A stretch of 64,000 nt of DNA from Streptomyces iranensis. Lineage in GTDB: Bacteria > Actinomycetota > Actinomycetes > Streptomycetales > Streptomycetaceae. The notes beneath the pieces were generated by a model. It saw only the letters and a program-made list of their open reading frames with translations. It had not been told where the DNA came from and searched no databases. Location of the stretch: NCBI RefSeq assembly GCF_017874715.1, contig NZ_JAGGLR010000006.1, positions 186,001 through 250,000 of the forward strand, read 5' to 3'. The translations under genes were made by a program, and so were the position numbers. Position 1 is the stretch's first letter, and the number at the start of each line of letters is the position of its first letter. Below, one piece after another: positions 45,766 through 54,033 of the stretch.

Positions 45766-45980
45766 GCGGCGGGCCACGCGGCTCCGCCGCGTGGGGGGCT
45801 CCGCCGCGTGGGGGGCTCCGCCGCGTGAGGGGGCTCCGCCGCGTGGGGGGCTCCGCCCCAGACCCCGCTCCTCAAGCTACCGCTGGGAGGTGCCCCCTGG
45901 AGGGGCTGGCAGGCGGGGCTTCGCCCCGAATTTCGGGGTCCAGGGGCGGAGCCCGTGGTTGCGGGAAGGGGCGGGGCGGG
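45766..45980. repeat. GC-rich repeat block between convergent genes
   Basis: Four copies of an 18-19-bp unit (GGGGGGCTCCGCCGCGT, one with GAGGG) at 45785-45855. CCCCGCTCCTC and GGGGCTTCGCCCC hairpins follow, with the boundary motif GGGAAGGGGCGGGGCGGGGA at the right end. It shares the flank motif and position between convergent genes with 11640-11935 and 41463-41679. No gene seen. Confidence 0.8.
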
Positions 45981-45999
45981 GAAAGACCCGCCGGGACAG

Positions 46000-46890
46000 T
46001 CAGGCGAAGACGGCGGGCGGCGGGGCCGGGGAGGGGGCGGCGGTCGCGTCGGTGACCGGGGCCGCGCCACCGGTGAAGTCGGCCAGCGCGCGGCCGTGTT
46101 CGACCCGGGCGGGGTGCGGATCGCCCGCGGCGCGGCGGGTGAGCTCGGCCAGCGGCAGCTCCCGGTCGGCGGCCAGCAGCACGGCGTTGCCGAAGCGGCG
46201 GCCGCGCAGCAGGGCGGGGTCGGCGGTCAGACACATCTCGGCGAACGCGGCGCGGGCGGTGGCGATCTGGGCCTTCAGATGGGCCAGCGGCGGGCCGTCG
46301 GCGAGATTCGCGGCGTAGCACCCATCGGGGCGCAGGGCGCGGCGCACCTCGGCGAGGAACTCCGCGCTGGTGAGATGGGCGGGCGTACGGGCCCCGCTGA
46401 AGACATCCGCGATGATCAGATCGGCCCAGCCGTCGGGCACCTTGGCGAGCCCGGCTCGGGCATCGGCGCCGCGCACCCGTATCCGGTCACCTGGGTCCAG
46501 CGGCAGCTCACGCCGGACGAACTGGACGAGGGGGGCGTCGATCTCGATGATCTGCTGGGTGGAGCGGGGGCGGGTGGCCGCTATATAGCGGGCGAGAGTG
46601 AAGGCGCCGCCGCCCAGATGGACCGCGCGCAGCGGGCGGCCGGGAGGGGCGGCGAGATCGGCGACATGGCCGAGTCTGCGCTGGTACTCGAAGTCGAGAT
46701 ACGCGGGATCGTCGAGGTCCACATGCGACTGCGGCTTGCCGTCGAGCAGCAGCGTCCAGCCACGCGGCCGGTCCCGGTCCGGCACGAGCTCGGCGAGCCC
46801 CCCGTCGACGGATGCGGTGACCGGCTCGGGGGTGCGTCCCCGCGCCGCTCCGCGCCCGCGCGCGGCTCGCCTGTTCGTGCCTTTCGCCAT
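46000..46890 (-). CDS. Spermidine-synthase-like SAM-dependent protein
   Basis: 296 residues. Class I methyltransferase-type fold of the polyamine-synthase group: RAVHLGGGAFTLARYIAATR (nucleotide loop), IIEIDAPLVQFVRREL, then DGWADLIIADVFSGARTPAH and LTSAEFLAEVRRALRPDGCY. N-terminus basic (Arg/Gly rich), C-terminus Ala/Pro rich. The true aminopropyltransferase residues cannot be confirmed by eye, and such Streptomyces proteins are often of unknown substrate. ATG 46890 is chosen; the frame opens at 46974. Confidence 0.8.
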   Translation of the reverse strand: MAKGTNRRAARGRGAARGRTPEPVTASVDGGLAELVPDRDRPRGWTLLLDGKPQSHVDLDDPAYLDFEYQRRLGHVADLAAPPGRPLRAVHLGGGAFTLARYIAATRPRSTQQIIEIDAPLVQFVRRELPLDPGDRIRVRGADARAGLAKVPDGWADLIIADVFSGARTPAHLTSAEFLAEVRRALRPDGCYAANLADGPPLAHLKAQIATARAAFAEMCLTADPALLRGRRFGNAVLLAADRELPLAELTRRAAGDPHPARVEHGRALADFTGGAAPVTDATAAPSPAPPPAVFA

Positions 46891-46930
46891 GTGTCCCAGT
46901 ATGGGGCCGACCACTGACAGCCCCCGGGAC

Positions 46931-47506
46931 TCACTGGCAGCGGTCGACGGCCTCGATCGTGCGGGCCGCCTCACCGAGCGCCGCCCGGAGCTCGACGGGG
47001 TCGGTGGCGACCGTGTACGCCGCGTCGGGCGGCACCAGCCAGCCGGTGCCGATGCCCGGCGGGGCCTCGTTCCCGGCCGCGCCGGATTCGCTGTCTCCGG
47101 ATTCGCTGTCTCCGGATTCGCTGTCCCCGGATGCGGTATCTCCGGATTCGCTGTCCCCGGACGAGGGGTCTCCGAATGCGGAGCCTCCGGTTCGGGTGTC
47201 TCCGGCCTCGGCGGGGGTGCCGGTGCCGGAGCCGATATTTATCCGGATCCCGCGTCCGGATGTCTGGGTGCACGCCGAGCCCGGCAGGTCCCAGCCGTCC
47301 GCCGTGCCGGGCGGGACCAGGAAGCCGAGGGTGTCGCAGGCGTTGTCATGCAGGACGGGACCGAGGCCGTCGCACGCACGACGCAGGATGTCCACCGCCT
47401 CCAGCCCCTGGCGGGCGGGCACGGTGACGAGATCGCAGTCCTGGCGCTGGGGGTGCTGGGCAGTCGTCCGTGAGCGGCTGGTATCCACTCCGGCCTCCCT
47501 CTTCAT
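46931..47506 (-). CDS. Hypothetical protein with an acidic SGDSE repeat insert
   Basis: 191 residues. A conserved N-terminal half (QDCDLVTVPARQGLEAVDIL, GPVLHDNACDTLGFLVPPGT) and C-terminal third (IGTGWLVPPDAAYTVATDPV) are separated by about 35 residues of GDSES-type repeats. It resembles the small Streptomyces proteins related to prim-pol domains that contain similar LGFLVPPGTA and GWLVPP elements (from memory, weak). The reading frame is interrupted only by the in-frame repeats. Function unknown. Spaced 40 bp upstream of the spermidine-synthase-like gene on the same strand. Confidence 0.65.
   Translation of the reverse strand: MKREAGVDTSRSRTTAQHPQRQDCDLVTVPARQGLEAVDILRRACDGLGPVLHDNACDTLGFLVPPGTADGWDLPGSACTQTSGRGIRINIGSGTGTPAEAGDTRTGGSAFGDPSSGDSESGDTASGDSESGDSESGDSESGAAGNEAPPGIGTGWLVPPDAAYTVATDPVELRAALGEAARTIEAVDRCQ
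47082..47171 (-). repeat. In-frame 15-bp tandem repeat
   Basis: Six units of CCGGATTCGCTGTCT (variants end TCC or read CCGGATGCGGTATCT, and CCGGACGAGGGGTCT) lie head to tail within the hypothetical gene, adding five residues each (GDSES on the coding strand). Likely polymorphic in length between isolates. Confidence 0.9.
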
Positions 47507-47692
47507 CGGGTAGCACCTGGTTCAACGCGCGGCGGTGTCAACGGCTACGGCTGAATGCCGCCGTAAAGGATGGCAGTTCATGGCAGATCGTGGGCGAGAC
47601 GCCACATTTGCCGGAAATCTCCGAGTGTCGTGGATCTCACAGCCGGTACGGTTCTCCCCCGCCCACCTGGCACCACCAAGGGAGAGGCTCAG

Positions 47693-49147
47693 ATGACGCC
47701 GCTTCCGGAGCCCCCGCCACCCCGGCCGAACACCGCGTTCCGCCGACTGCGCGGACAGCTCTCGCCCTCCGAGTTCGCGGCGTCCGTGCGCCGTGCCGCC
47801 CGTGAGATCGGCGAGCAGGTCTCCTGCGACGCCCGCTATATCGGCCGTGTCGAGTCGGGGGCGATCCGCTGCCCCAACTACGCGTACGAGCGGGTCTTCC
47901 GCCATATGTTCCCCAGCCGCACCCTTACGGATCTCGGCTTCGCCTCCCGTGAGTCGGTGCGCGGCCACCAGGCGCGCGGCCCCATGGGCCCTCCCGCCCC
48001 CGTGCCCGCCCCCTTCCCCGGCCCGCGCCCCGGGCCCTGCGAGCCCCAGGGCAAGGGGCCCGTCGACGTCTTCGAGGAGAGCGAACTGCTGCGCCGCTCG
48101 TTCATGGCCGGTGGGGCTGCGGCCGCCGCCGTGGCCGCCGCGCCCCGGGCCGGAACACCGCCCCGGCGGGCGGGACGGCGGGTGGGCGAGGCCGAGGCCG
48201 CCGCCGTGGAGGAGGCCGTACGGCGGATCCGGGTGCTGGACGACCGGCACGGCGCCGACCCCCTCTACGCGCACACCGCCAAACCGCTGAGCGCCGCCTA
48301 CGCCCTGCTCGACGCGGGCGGCTACAGCCGCTCGATCGCCGAGCGGCTCTTCGCGGGCGCGGGCGAACTGGCCATCTCGGTGGGCTGGCTGGCCCATGAC
48401 TCCGGGCGGCTGTCCGACGCACGGTCCCACTACGCCGAGGCCCTGGCCACCGCGCGGGTCTCCGGCGACGCCGCCCTGGAGGCGCACGCGTTCTGCAACA
48501 CCGCCTTCCTCGCCCGCGACGCCGGACACCCCCGCGAGGCCGTGAGGGCGGCGCAGGCGGCCCAGCGGGTCGCCGAGCGGCTCGCCTCGCCACGGCTGCT
48601 GTCGCTGCTCGCGCTGCGCGAGGCCGGGGGGCTCGCCTGGCTGACCGACCGGGGCGGCTGTGAGCGGGCGCTGCTGCGCGCCCGGACGCTGTTCGAGCGC
48701 GGGCCCTGCGACGCCGACCCCGAGTGGATGAGTTTCTTCGGGGAGGCCGAACTGGAGGGGCTGGAGGCGCAGTGCTGGTCGGCGCTCGGCGACTGGAAGC
48801 GCGCCGTGGAGCACGCGCGGCGCGCGGTCGCCCTCCAGAACCCCCACTTCACCCGCAACATCGCGCTGTTCACCACGGAGCTGGCGAGCGATCTGGTGGC
48901 GGGCGGCGCGCCGGACGCGGCCGCCGCCTCGGCCGGCCGGGCGCTCGGCCTGCTGGACCAGGTGAAGTCGTCGCGGATCCGCCGGATGCTCGACGACACG
49001 GCCCGGATACTTCGTCCTTACGGTCGCGATGCGGCGGTCGCGGACTTCCTCGTCCGCTATGAGACGGTCACCGCCCGTCTCGAGGCCGCCGCCCGGCCCG
49101 AGCCGGCCGCGCGTCCCGAGCCGGCCGGCCTCACCAGCCCGGTCTGA
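47693..49147 (+). CDS. NsdA-like TPR regulator with N-terminal HTH-like region
   Basis: 484 residues. N-terminal ~90 residues are XRE-like (LSPSEFAASVRRAAREIGEQ, then ARYIGRVESGAIRCPNYAYE). A Pro/Gly-rich linker follows, and then a C-terminal superhelix of about six tetratricopeptide-type repeats with the SHYAEALATARVSGDAALEA and WKRAVEHARRAVALQNP helices. This layout matches NsdA of S. coelicolor, a negative regulator of differentiation and antibiotics. Family assignment is from architecture, not identity. ATG 47693 follows GGGAGAGG; the frame is open upstream to 47570. Confidence 0.78.
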   Translation: MTPLPEPPPPRPNTAFRRLRGQLSPSEFAASVRRAAREIGEQVSCDARYIGRVESGAIRCPNYAYERVFRHMFPSRTLTDLGFASRESVRGHQARGPMGPPAPVPAPFPGPRPGPCEPQGKGPVDVFEESELLRRSFMAGGAAAAAVAAAPRAGTPPRRAGRRVGEAEAAAVEEAVRRIRVLDDRHGADPLYAHTAKPLSAAYALLDAGGYSRSIAERLFAGAGELAISVGWLAHDSGRLSDARSHYAEALATARVSGDAALEAHAFCNTAFLARDAGHPREAVRAAQAAQRVAERLASPRLLSLLALREAGGLAWLTDRGGCERALLRARTLFERGPCDADPEWMSFFGEAELEGLEAQCWSALGDWKRAVEHARRAVALQNPHFTRNIALFTTELASDLVAGGAPDAAAASAGRALGLLDQVKSSRIRRMLDDTARILRPYGRDAAVADFLVRYETVTARLEAAARPEPAARPEPAGLTSPV

Positions 49148-49197
49148 CGCCGGTTCGGCCCCCCGATCGGGACGGGATGGCCGGTGCGACGGCCGGT

Positions 49198-49791
49198 TCA
49201 GTCGAGATGGCCGATGTCGTTCCAGCGCTCGATGGCGGGCTCGCCGTACGCCCAGCCGAGCACCGACAGGGACGTGGGATCGAGCCGGATACAGGCGGCG
49301 AAGGAGGCGTCATGGCCGAGCCAACGGGCACCCAGCGTCCGCAGGATGTGGCCGTGCGCGAAGACCAGCACATCGCGGTCGGCCGAGCGCGCCCACTCCA
49401 CCACCTCGTCGGCCCGCGCCGCGATCGAGGCGATCGACTCGCCCTCGGGCACCCCGTCGCGCCAGATGAGCCAGTCCGGCCGGACGGCCTTGATCTCGGC
49501 GGGGGTCATCCCCTCGTACGCGCCGTAGTCCCACTCCATGAGCGCGTCCCACTCCCGCGCCCGGTCGCCGAAGCCCGCCAGCGCACAGGTCTCCTTCGCC
49601 CGCGCCAGCGGGCTGGTGCGCACCTCGACGTCCGGCAGGCCCGCCCAGGGGCCGTGGTGCAGCCGCTCGCCGAGCAGTTCGGCGCCGCGCCGCCCCTCGT
49701 CCAGCAGCGGGATGTCCGTACGGCCGGTGTGCTTTCCGGTCAGCGACCACCGCGTCTGTCCGTGTCGGGCCAGGAGGATGCGTGGGGCCAT
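49198..49791 (-). CDS. Histidine phosphatase family protein
   Basis: 197 residues with the phosphoglycerate-mutase fold. The phospho-accepting His is in the N-terminal [15 protein letters not shown] (RHG). The acid Glu is in [20 protein letters not shown], and the second His is in [19 protein letters not shown]. Substrate unknown; many actinobacterial members act on small sugar phosphates or nucleotides. Upstream is a divergent PAP2 gene, separated by about 300 bp with no gene. Confidence 0.92.
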   Translation of the reverse strand: MAPRILLARHGQTRWSLTGKHTGRTDIPLLDEGRRGAELLGERLHHGPWAGLPDVEVRTSPLARAKETCALAGFGDRAREWDALMEWDYGAYEGMTPAEIKAVRPDWLIWRDGVPEGESIASIAARADEVVEWARSADRDVLVFAHGHILRTLGARWLGHDASFAACIRLDPTSLSVLGWAYGEPAIERWNDIGHLD

Positions 49792-50100
49792 GGGGCAGTG
49801 CCTTCTTTCACCGGATCCGCACCGCCGCGCCGCCGTGCGCCGTTACACGTCGCTGCCTGCGGTTTCGTGCACATCACGGGACCGGCACATGGCCGATCAC
49901 CATCCCTCCATCATCGCGCACGTGATCGGCAGGCAACCTCCGGGTCGCTCCTGGCGTCTTCCAGGCTGCGCGCGAGTCCGCCAGGGGGTCCCGACAGTGG
50001 GCGTGCTCGCGGATGGGGGCGGTGCATAGGTCGCTTCGCCTACACCGTACGGTTGACCGCGCGCCTTTTTCTGGCCGGCTGAACTTTGGAGAGCGTCCGA
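49792..50100. other. Divergent intergenic region without recognised feature
   Basis: 309 bp between the histidine phosphatase and the PAP2 gene. No gene or strong repeat seen. The likely promoters of both genes are here, but no clear -35/-10 pair stands out. Confidence 0.4.
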
Positions 50101-51126
50101 ATGCCCTATACCGTGCCCCGTGCCGGAGCAGCACAGGGCAGTCGGCCCCGTTGGTGGACCGAACTGCCGCTCATAGCGGTGGTGTACGCCGCGTATTCGG
50201 CCGGTCGGCTCCTGGCCCGCGGCGATGTGTCCACCGCCGTCGATCACGGTCTGGCGATCCTCCATTTCGAACAGCGTCTGAATATCGACTTCGAGTCGCC
50301 GCTGAACGACCTCTTCACGAACCACGCGGTCATAGGCATACCGGCGGACTTCGCCTACGCCTCGCTGCACTACGTCCTCACCCCGGCCATCCTGATGTGG
50401 CTGTGGAAGCGCCGTAAGGCGTCGGACTACCGCTTTCTGCGCACCTGGCTGCTGGTCTCCACGGTCATCGGGCTCATCGGCTTCACACTGCTGCCGACGT
50501 GCCCGCCACGGCTCCTGGACGCGAGCCACGGCTTCGTGGACACCATGGCGCAGTACGGCTCGTACGGCTGGTGGGGCGGCGACGCCAGCGCACCGCGCGG
50601 GCTCGGCGGACTGACCAACCAGTACGCGGCGATGCCCAGCCTCCATGTGGGATGGGCGCTGTGGTGCGGCGTCGCCCTGTGGCGGCACGGGCGCTCGGTG
50701 TGGGCCAAGGTCGGCGCGGTCGGCTATCCGCTGGTGATCGCGCTCGTGGTGATGGGCACCGCCAACCACTACTTCCTGGACGCTGCCGCCGGCGTCGCCA
50801 CCATGGGGCTCGGGGCGCTGCTGGCGGGCCCGGCGCTGCGGCTCACGGAGGCCCTGCGCACCCGCCTGCGCCCGGCCCAGGAGGCCCCCGTCGCCGCCCG
50901 AAACGCGGGTGTGCCCGCGAATGTCGGTGACAGGTGCGAGACTTCGGCGCGTGAACGGGAACGGATCCCCCGACAGCAGGGCAGGGGCGCGGACAGGCAA
51001 CGCACCGACGGTGCCGCGGACGACGGCGGCAGGGGAGCCGGTGCCGGTGTCGGCGGCCGGGACGCCACGGCCACGGACGGCGCGGCCTCCACGGCAGGTG
51101 ACGGGGCTCCGGCAGCGGCTCGCTGA
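50101..51126 (+). CDS. PAP2-superfamily membrane phosphatase
   Basis: 341 residues. Six predicted helices starting WTELPLIAVVYAAYSAGRLL. The phosphatase signature runs as LPTCPPRLL (first part, Arg), MPSLHVGWALWCGVALWRHG (Ser-His) and GTANHYFLDAAAGVATMGLG (His-x3-Asp). It is related to the inositol-phosphorylceramide-synthase-like PAP2 branch. The C-terminal ~75 residues are an unstructured Gly/Ala/Arg tail that overlaps the next reading frame by 29-176 bp. ATG 50101 is preceded by GGAGAG (50088-50093). Confidence 0.85.
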   Translation: MPYTVPRAGAAQGSRPRWWTELPLIAVVYAAYSAGRLLARGDVSTAVDHGLAILHFEQRLNIDFESPLNDLFTNHAVIGIPADFAYASLHYVLTPAILMWLWKRRKASDYRFLRTWLLVSTVIGLIGFTLLPTCPPRLLDASHGFVDTMAQYGSYGWWGGDASAPRGLGGLTNQYAAMPSLHVGWALWCGVALWRHGRSVWAKVGAVGYPLVIALVVMGTANHYFLDAAAGVATMGLGALLAGPALRLTEALRTRLRPAQEAPVAARNAGVPANVGDRCETSARERERIPRQQGRGADRQRTDGAADDGGRGAGAGVGGRDATATDGAASTAGDGAPAAAR

Positions 51127-52336
51127 GCTGCGCGGCCCGGCCACCGCTCCCCGTCCGATGGACGCCCGAGCGCTGGCGGCGCTGGCCGCCAACCCGGGCT
51201 GCCGCCGCCGCGCACTGCTGGACGGGGCCGGGGTCGACAAGGGCGCGCTGGCGCAGGCCCTGGGAGCTCCCGCGAACTTCGGTCAGTCCCAGTTCGCGCA
51301 TCAGCGCGGCAACTCCTTCGAGGCCCGGGTCAAGGCCGACGGCGGCGCGGATCTGGTCCGGCTGCTGCACGAGCGGCTGCGCGACGGCTCGGAGCCGCCC
51401 GGCCCCGGCGCCGTCGCGACCCCCGACCTGACCGCCTCCGGACCGCAGGGCCGCACCGCCCGTACGGCGCTCGCGCTGCGGGAGGCCACGGAGGCGGGGC
51501 GCTGGGCGCTGCTGGACCATCCGATGGTGAGCCTGGACGTCGCGGGCTCGCCCGCCTTCCTGGAGCCGGACGCGGTCGTGGTCCACCCCGACGGGACGTG
51601 GACGGTCATCGAGATCAAGTCCTTCCCCATGGTGGACGGCTCCGCGGACCCGGCCAAGGTGGGCGCGGCCGCCCGGCAGTCGGCGGTCTACACGCTGGCG
51701 CTGGAGCGGGTCGCGTCGATGATCGGCGAGCCGGAGGAGGGCGGCGACGCGGCGGAGGCGGCGGAGGCGGCGAACAGGGCGGACCGCGCTCCCGTGCGGG
51801 TCCGGGTGCGGCATCAGGTGCTGCTCGTCTGCCCCAAGGACTTCTCCAACCTGCCGACCGCCGAACTGGTCGATGTGCGCAAGCAGCTGGCGGTCACCCG
51901 GCGGCAGCTGGACCGGCTGACCCGGATCGAGGAGATCGCCGCCGCCCTCCCCGAGGGCACCACCTTCGACCTCCGGCTCACCGACGACGGCCGGCTCCCG
52001 ACCCGGCCGGTCGAGGAGCTCACGGCCGCCGTGGACGCGGTCGACGCGGCGTACGCGCCGGAGTGCCTCTCCACCTGTGAGCTGGCCGCCCACTGCCGGA
52101 CGCGGTCCCGCGCGGCGGGACAGGTCGAGGCGCTGGGCCGTGGCGTCCGGGGCGAGCTGGGCGGATTCACCACCGTGGACGCCGTCCTTACGGCCGCCAT
52201 GAACGGCCCCGCCGACGAAGCGCCCACCGGTGACCCCGCCGTGGACGCCCTGCGCCGTGCGGCGGCCCTGCGCGCCGAGGCGCTCGCGTCCCGCCCCGAG
52301 CTCGCGTCCCGCCCCGAGGCGGCGGCATGTCGCTGA
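50951..52336 (+). CDS. Predicted iron-sulfur RecB/Cas4-type nuclease
   Basis: 461 residues from GTG 50951; GTG 51098 (412 residues) is a good alternative because the first ~50 residues are low complexity and overlap PAP2. PD-(D/E)XK motifs: Glu-Pro-Asp207 in LEPDAVVVHPDG, Glu221-Ile-Lys223 in VIEIKSF, and the RecB-specific Gln243-x3-Tyr247 (RQSAVYTL). Four cysteines are placed as in Fe-S nucleases: Cys84 before the domain (NPGCRRRALL) and Cys372-x3-Cys376-x5-Cys382 after it (ECLSTCELAAHC). These features match the 'iron staple' of AddB, Dna2 and Cas4. First gene of an operon with 10-bp and 4-bp overlaps to the next two genes. Confidence 0.72.
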   Translation: MNGNGSPDSRAGARTGNAPTVPRTTAAGEPVPVSAAGTPRPRTARPPRQVTGLRQRLAELRGPATAPRPMDARALAALAANPGCRRRALLDGAGVDKGALAQALGAPANFGQSQFAHQRGNSFEARVKADGGADLVRLLHERLRDGSEPPGPGAVATPDLTASGPQGRTARTALALREATEAGRWALLDHPMVSLDVAGSPAFLEPDAVVVHPDGTWTVIEIKSFPMVDGSADPAKVGAAARQSAVYTLALERVASMIGEPEEGGDAAEAAEAANRADRAPVRVRVRHQVLLVCPKDFSNLPTAELVDVRKQLAVTRRQLDRLTRIEEIAAALPEGTTFDLRLTDDGRLPTRPVEELTAAVDAVDAAYAPECLSTCELAAHCRTRSRAAGQVEALGRGVRGELGGFTTVDAVLTAAMNGPADEAPTGDPAVDALRRAAALRAEALASRPELASRPEAAACR

Positions 52337-54033
52337 TCACCACCCTGGCCCGGATGGAGGCGGTCCGGGAAGGGCGGGCCCAGCCCCTGACCACCGTGCG
52401 CCACCGCCATCTGTCGGAGCGTCCGCTGGCGTTCGTCCCGCTCACCACCGCCGGTGAGACGGGGGCGCCGCTCGGGGCGCTGGTGGGCACCGACCGGGAC
52501 GCGCCGCGGCTGCTGATCGTGGCCCAACCGCGCGACCGCGACCTGCGGTTCGCGTTCCTCGCCGAGCTCGCCGAGGAGATCCAGCCATATCTGGACTCGT
52601 ACGGGGACGAGGTCGAGCTGGAGGAGCGCAAGGAGACCGATCCGGAGACCGGTAAGAAGGTGCCGGTCCAGGTCGAGCTCTGTCAGGACGCGCCGCAGCT
52701 GCTGGTCCCCAGCACCGCGGGGGTGGCGTTCGTCCGGCTGCTGGGCCGGTCGATGCGGTTCCGGCGGACCGCCGAGCAGGACCCGGAGACGCCCTTCCCG
52801 GCGCCCGCGCGGGTACCGCTGCTGGGGCGCTGGCTGACCCACTACGGGGAGCGGGCGCGGGTGCCCGGCTCCTGTCTGCTGCTGTCGCTCACCGAGTCGC
52901 TGAGCCGTCACTGGGCGACCGGACAGAGCAATCTGGAGGATCAGCACCTGGGCTCGCTGCTGGCCTGGATCGACCCCCCGGAGGGCGTACCGGGCGCGGA
53001 GGCGGCGCTGCGGGCGGAGTCGGAGCGGGACGAGGACGGCCGGCTGCGCTGCCCGCCCGCCGGCCCGGCCACCGACCCCGCCTTCGACAACAAGCTGCTG
53101 GCCCCGGCGATGTCCCGCTACGACGCGGCCCGTACCGAGGCGTCACAGGGCGTGGCCGGGGGCTCGGCACGGCTGCGGCTCGCCGAGGCGGAGCTGCGCG
53201 GGCTGATCGAGTCACAGCTGCGGCCCACCTGGGACGCGCTGTGGCGCGGGGTGGATCTGCTGCGCACCCTCCCGGAGGGCGCGCGGGTGGCCGACCGCTG
53301 GAAGCGGGACCGCTGGTCCTACACCGGTCACCGGGACCGGGTCCGGGCCGGGGAACCGCCGCAGCCCAAGCTGGACGACGCGGTGACGGCGGCGCAGAAG
53401 CTCGCCGCGCGCGAGACCGCGCAGGCCCAGCTGGACGCCCATGAGGCGCTGGACGATCCGCTGGTCATGGCGGGGCGGCGGCTGGCCGGTGAGGCGTTCG
53501 CGGGCGAGGTGATCGATGTGGAGATGGCCTGGTCGGACGCGAAGGTGCCACGCCCGCGCCCGCTGGTCACGATCCGCACCGAGGACCGTCCGCACCTGGC
53601 CGAGCGGGTCAAGCTGCACCGGGTCACGGCCGACGGCAGGGCACAGAGCGGGGAGTTCGCCGGTCACGCGGACCTGGACGGTGCCGACGAGGCTGACGGG
53701 TCCGACGAGGCCGACGAGGCCGATGTCGCGGAGGGCCAGGGCGATGCGGAGGGCCAGGGCGACGCGGACGGTCCGGCCGGCGCGGACGGTCCGGGCCGCG
53801 CGCTGGTGGTGCGGCTGACCGGCGGGATGGGCCGGGGCAAGCAGCCCGAGCCGGGCACGGTGCCCGAGAAGGGCGACCGGGTGTGCTGGACGCTGTTCGA
53901 GCACGCCCCGCGCGGAGGCCCCGAGCTGCCCGACGCGGAGAGCACCCCATGGACCCATGGCGGCCCGCCGGACACCGCCGCCCCGGCCCAGAGCCCCCAG
54001 CCCGACCCGATGACCGAGGAGGACTATCTGTGA
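52327..54033 (+). CDS. Large unknown protein of the nuclease-helicase operon
   Basis: 568 residues, no domain recognised. The first ~200 residues are mixed alpha/beta (PLAFVPLTTAGETGAPLGAL, RLLIVAQPRDRDLRFAFLAE). The middle ~200 are long helices (LRLAEAELRGLIESQLRPTW, AAQKLAARETAQAQLDAHEA). The end carries an Asp/Glu/Gly-rich linker (DEADGSDEADEADV) and a small beta unit. Its start lies inside the nuclease gene (ATGTCGCTG overlapping by 10 nt) and its stop overlaps the helicase GTG, so the three are translated together. The fixed position suggests a dedicated partner, perhaps a scaffold or DNA-loading factor. Confidence 0.7.
   Translation: MSLITTLARMEAVREGRAQPLTTVRHRHLSERPLAFVPLTTAGETGAPLGALVGTDRDAPRLLIVAQPRDRDLRFAFLAELAEEIQPYLDSYGDEVELEERKETDPETGKKVPVQVELCQDAPQLLVPSTAGVAFVRLLGRSMRFRRTAEQDPETPFPAPARVPLLGRWLTHYGERARVPGSCLLLSLTESLSRHWATGQSNLEDQHLGSLLAWIDPPEGVPGAEAALRAESERDEDGRLRCPPAGPATDPAFDNKLLAPAMSRYDAARTEASQGVAGGSARLRLAEAELRGLIESQLRPTWDALWRGVDLLRTLPEGARVADRWKRDRWSYTGHRDRVRAGEPPQPKLDDAVTAAQKLAARETAQAQLDAHEALDDPLVMAGRRLAGEAFAGEVIDVEMAWSDAKVPRPRPLVTIRTEDRPHLAERVKLHRVTADGRAQSGEFAGHADLDGADEADGSDEADEADVAEGQGDAEGQGDADGPAGADGPGRALVVRLTGGMGRGKQPEPGTVPEKGDRVCWTLFEHAPRGGPELPDAESTPWTHGGPPDTAAPAQSPQPDPMTEEDYL

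Noticed and set aside
50951..52336. Reading the nuclease as Cas4
   Set aside because: Cys and catalytic pattern are Cas4/AddB/Dna2-like, but no Cas1, Cas2 or arrays are near, so a CRISPR adaptation role is not supported.
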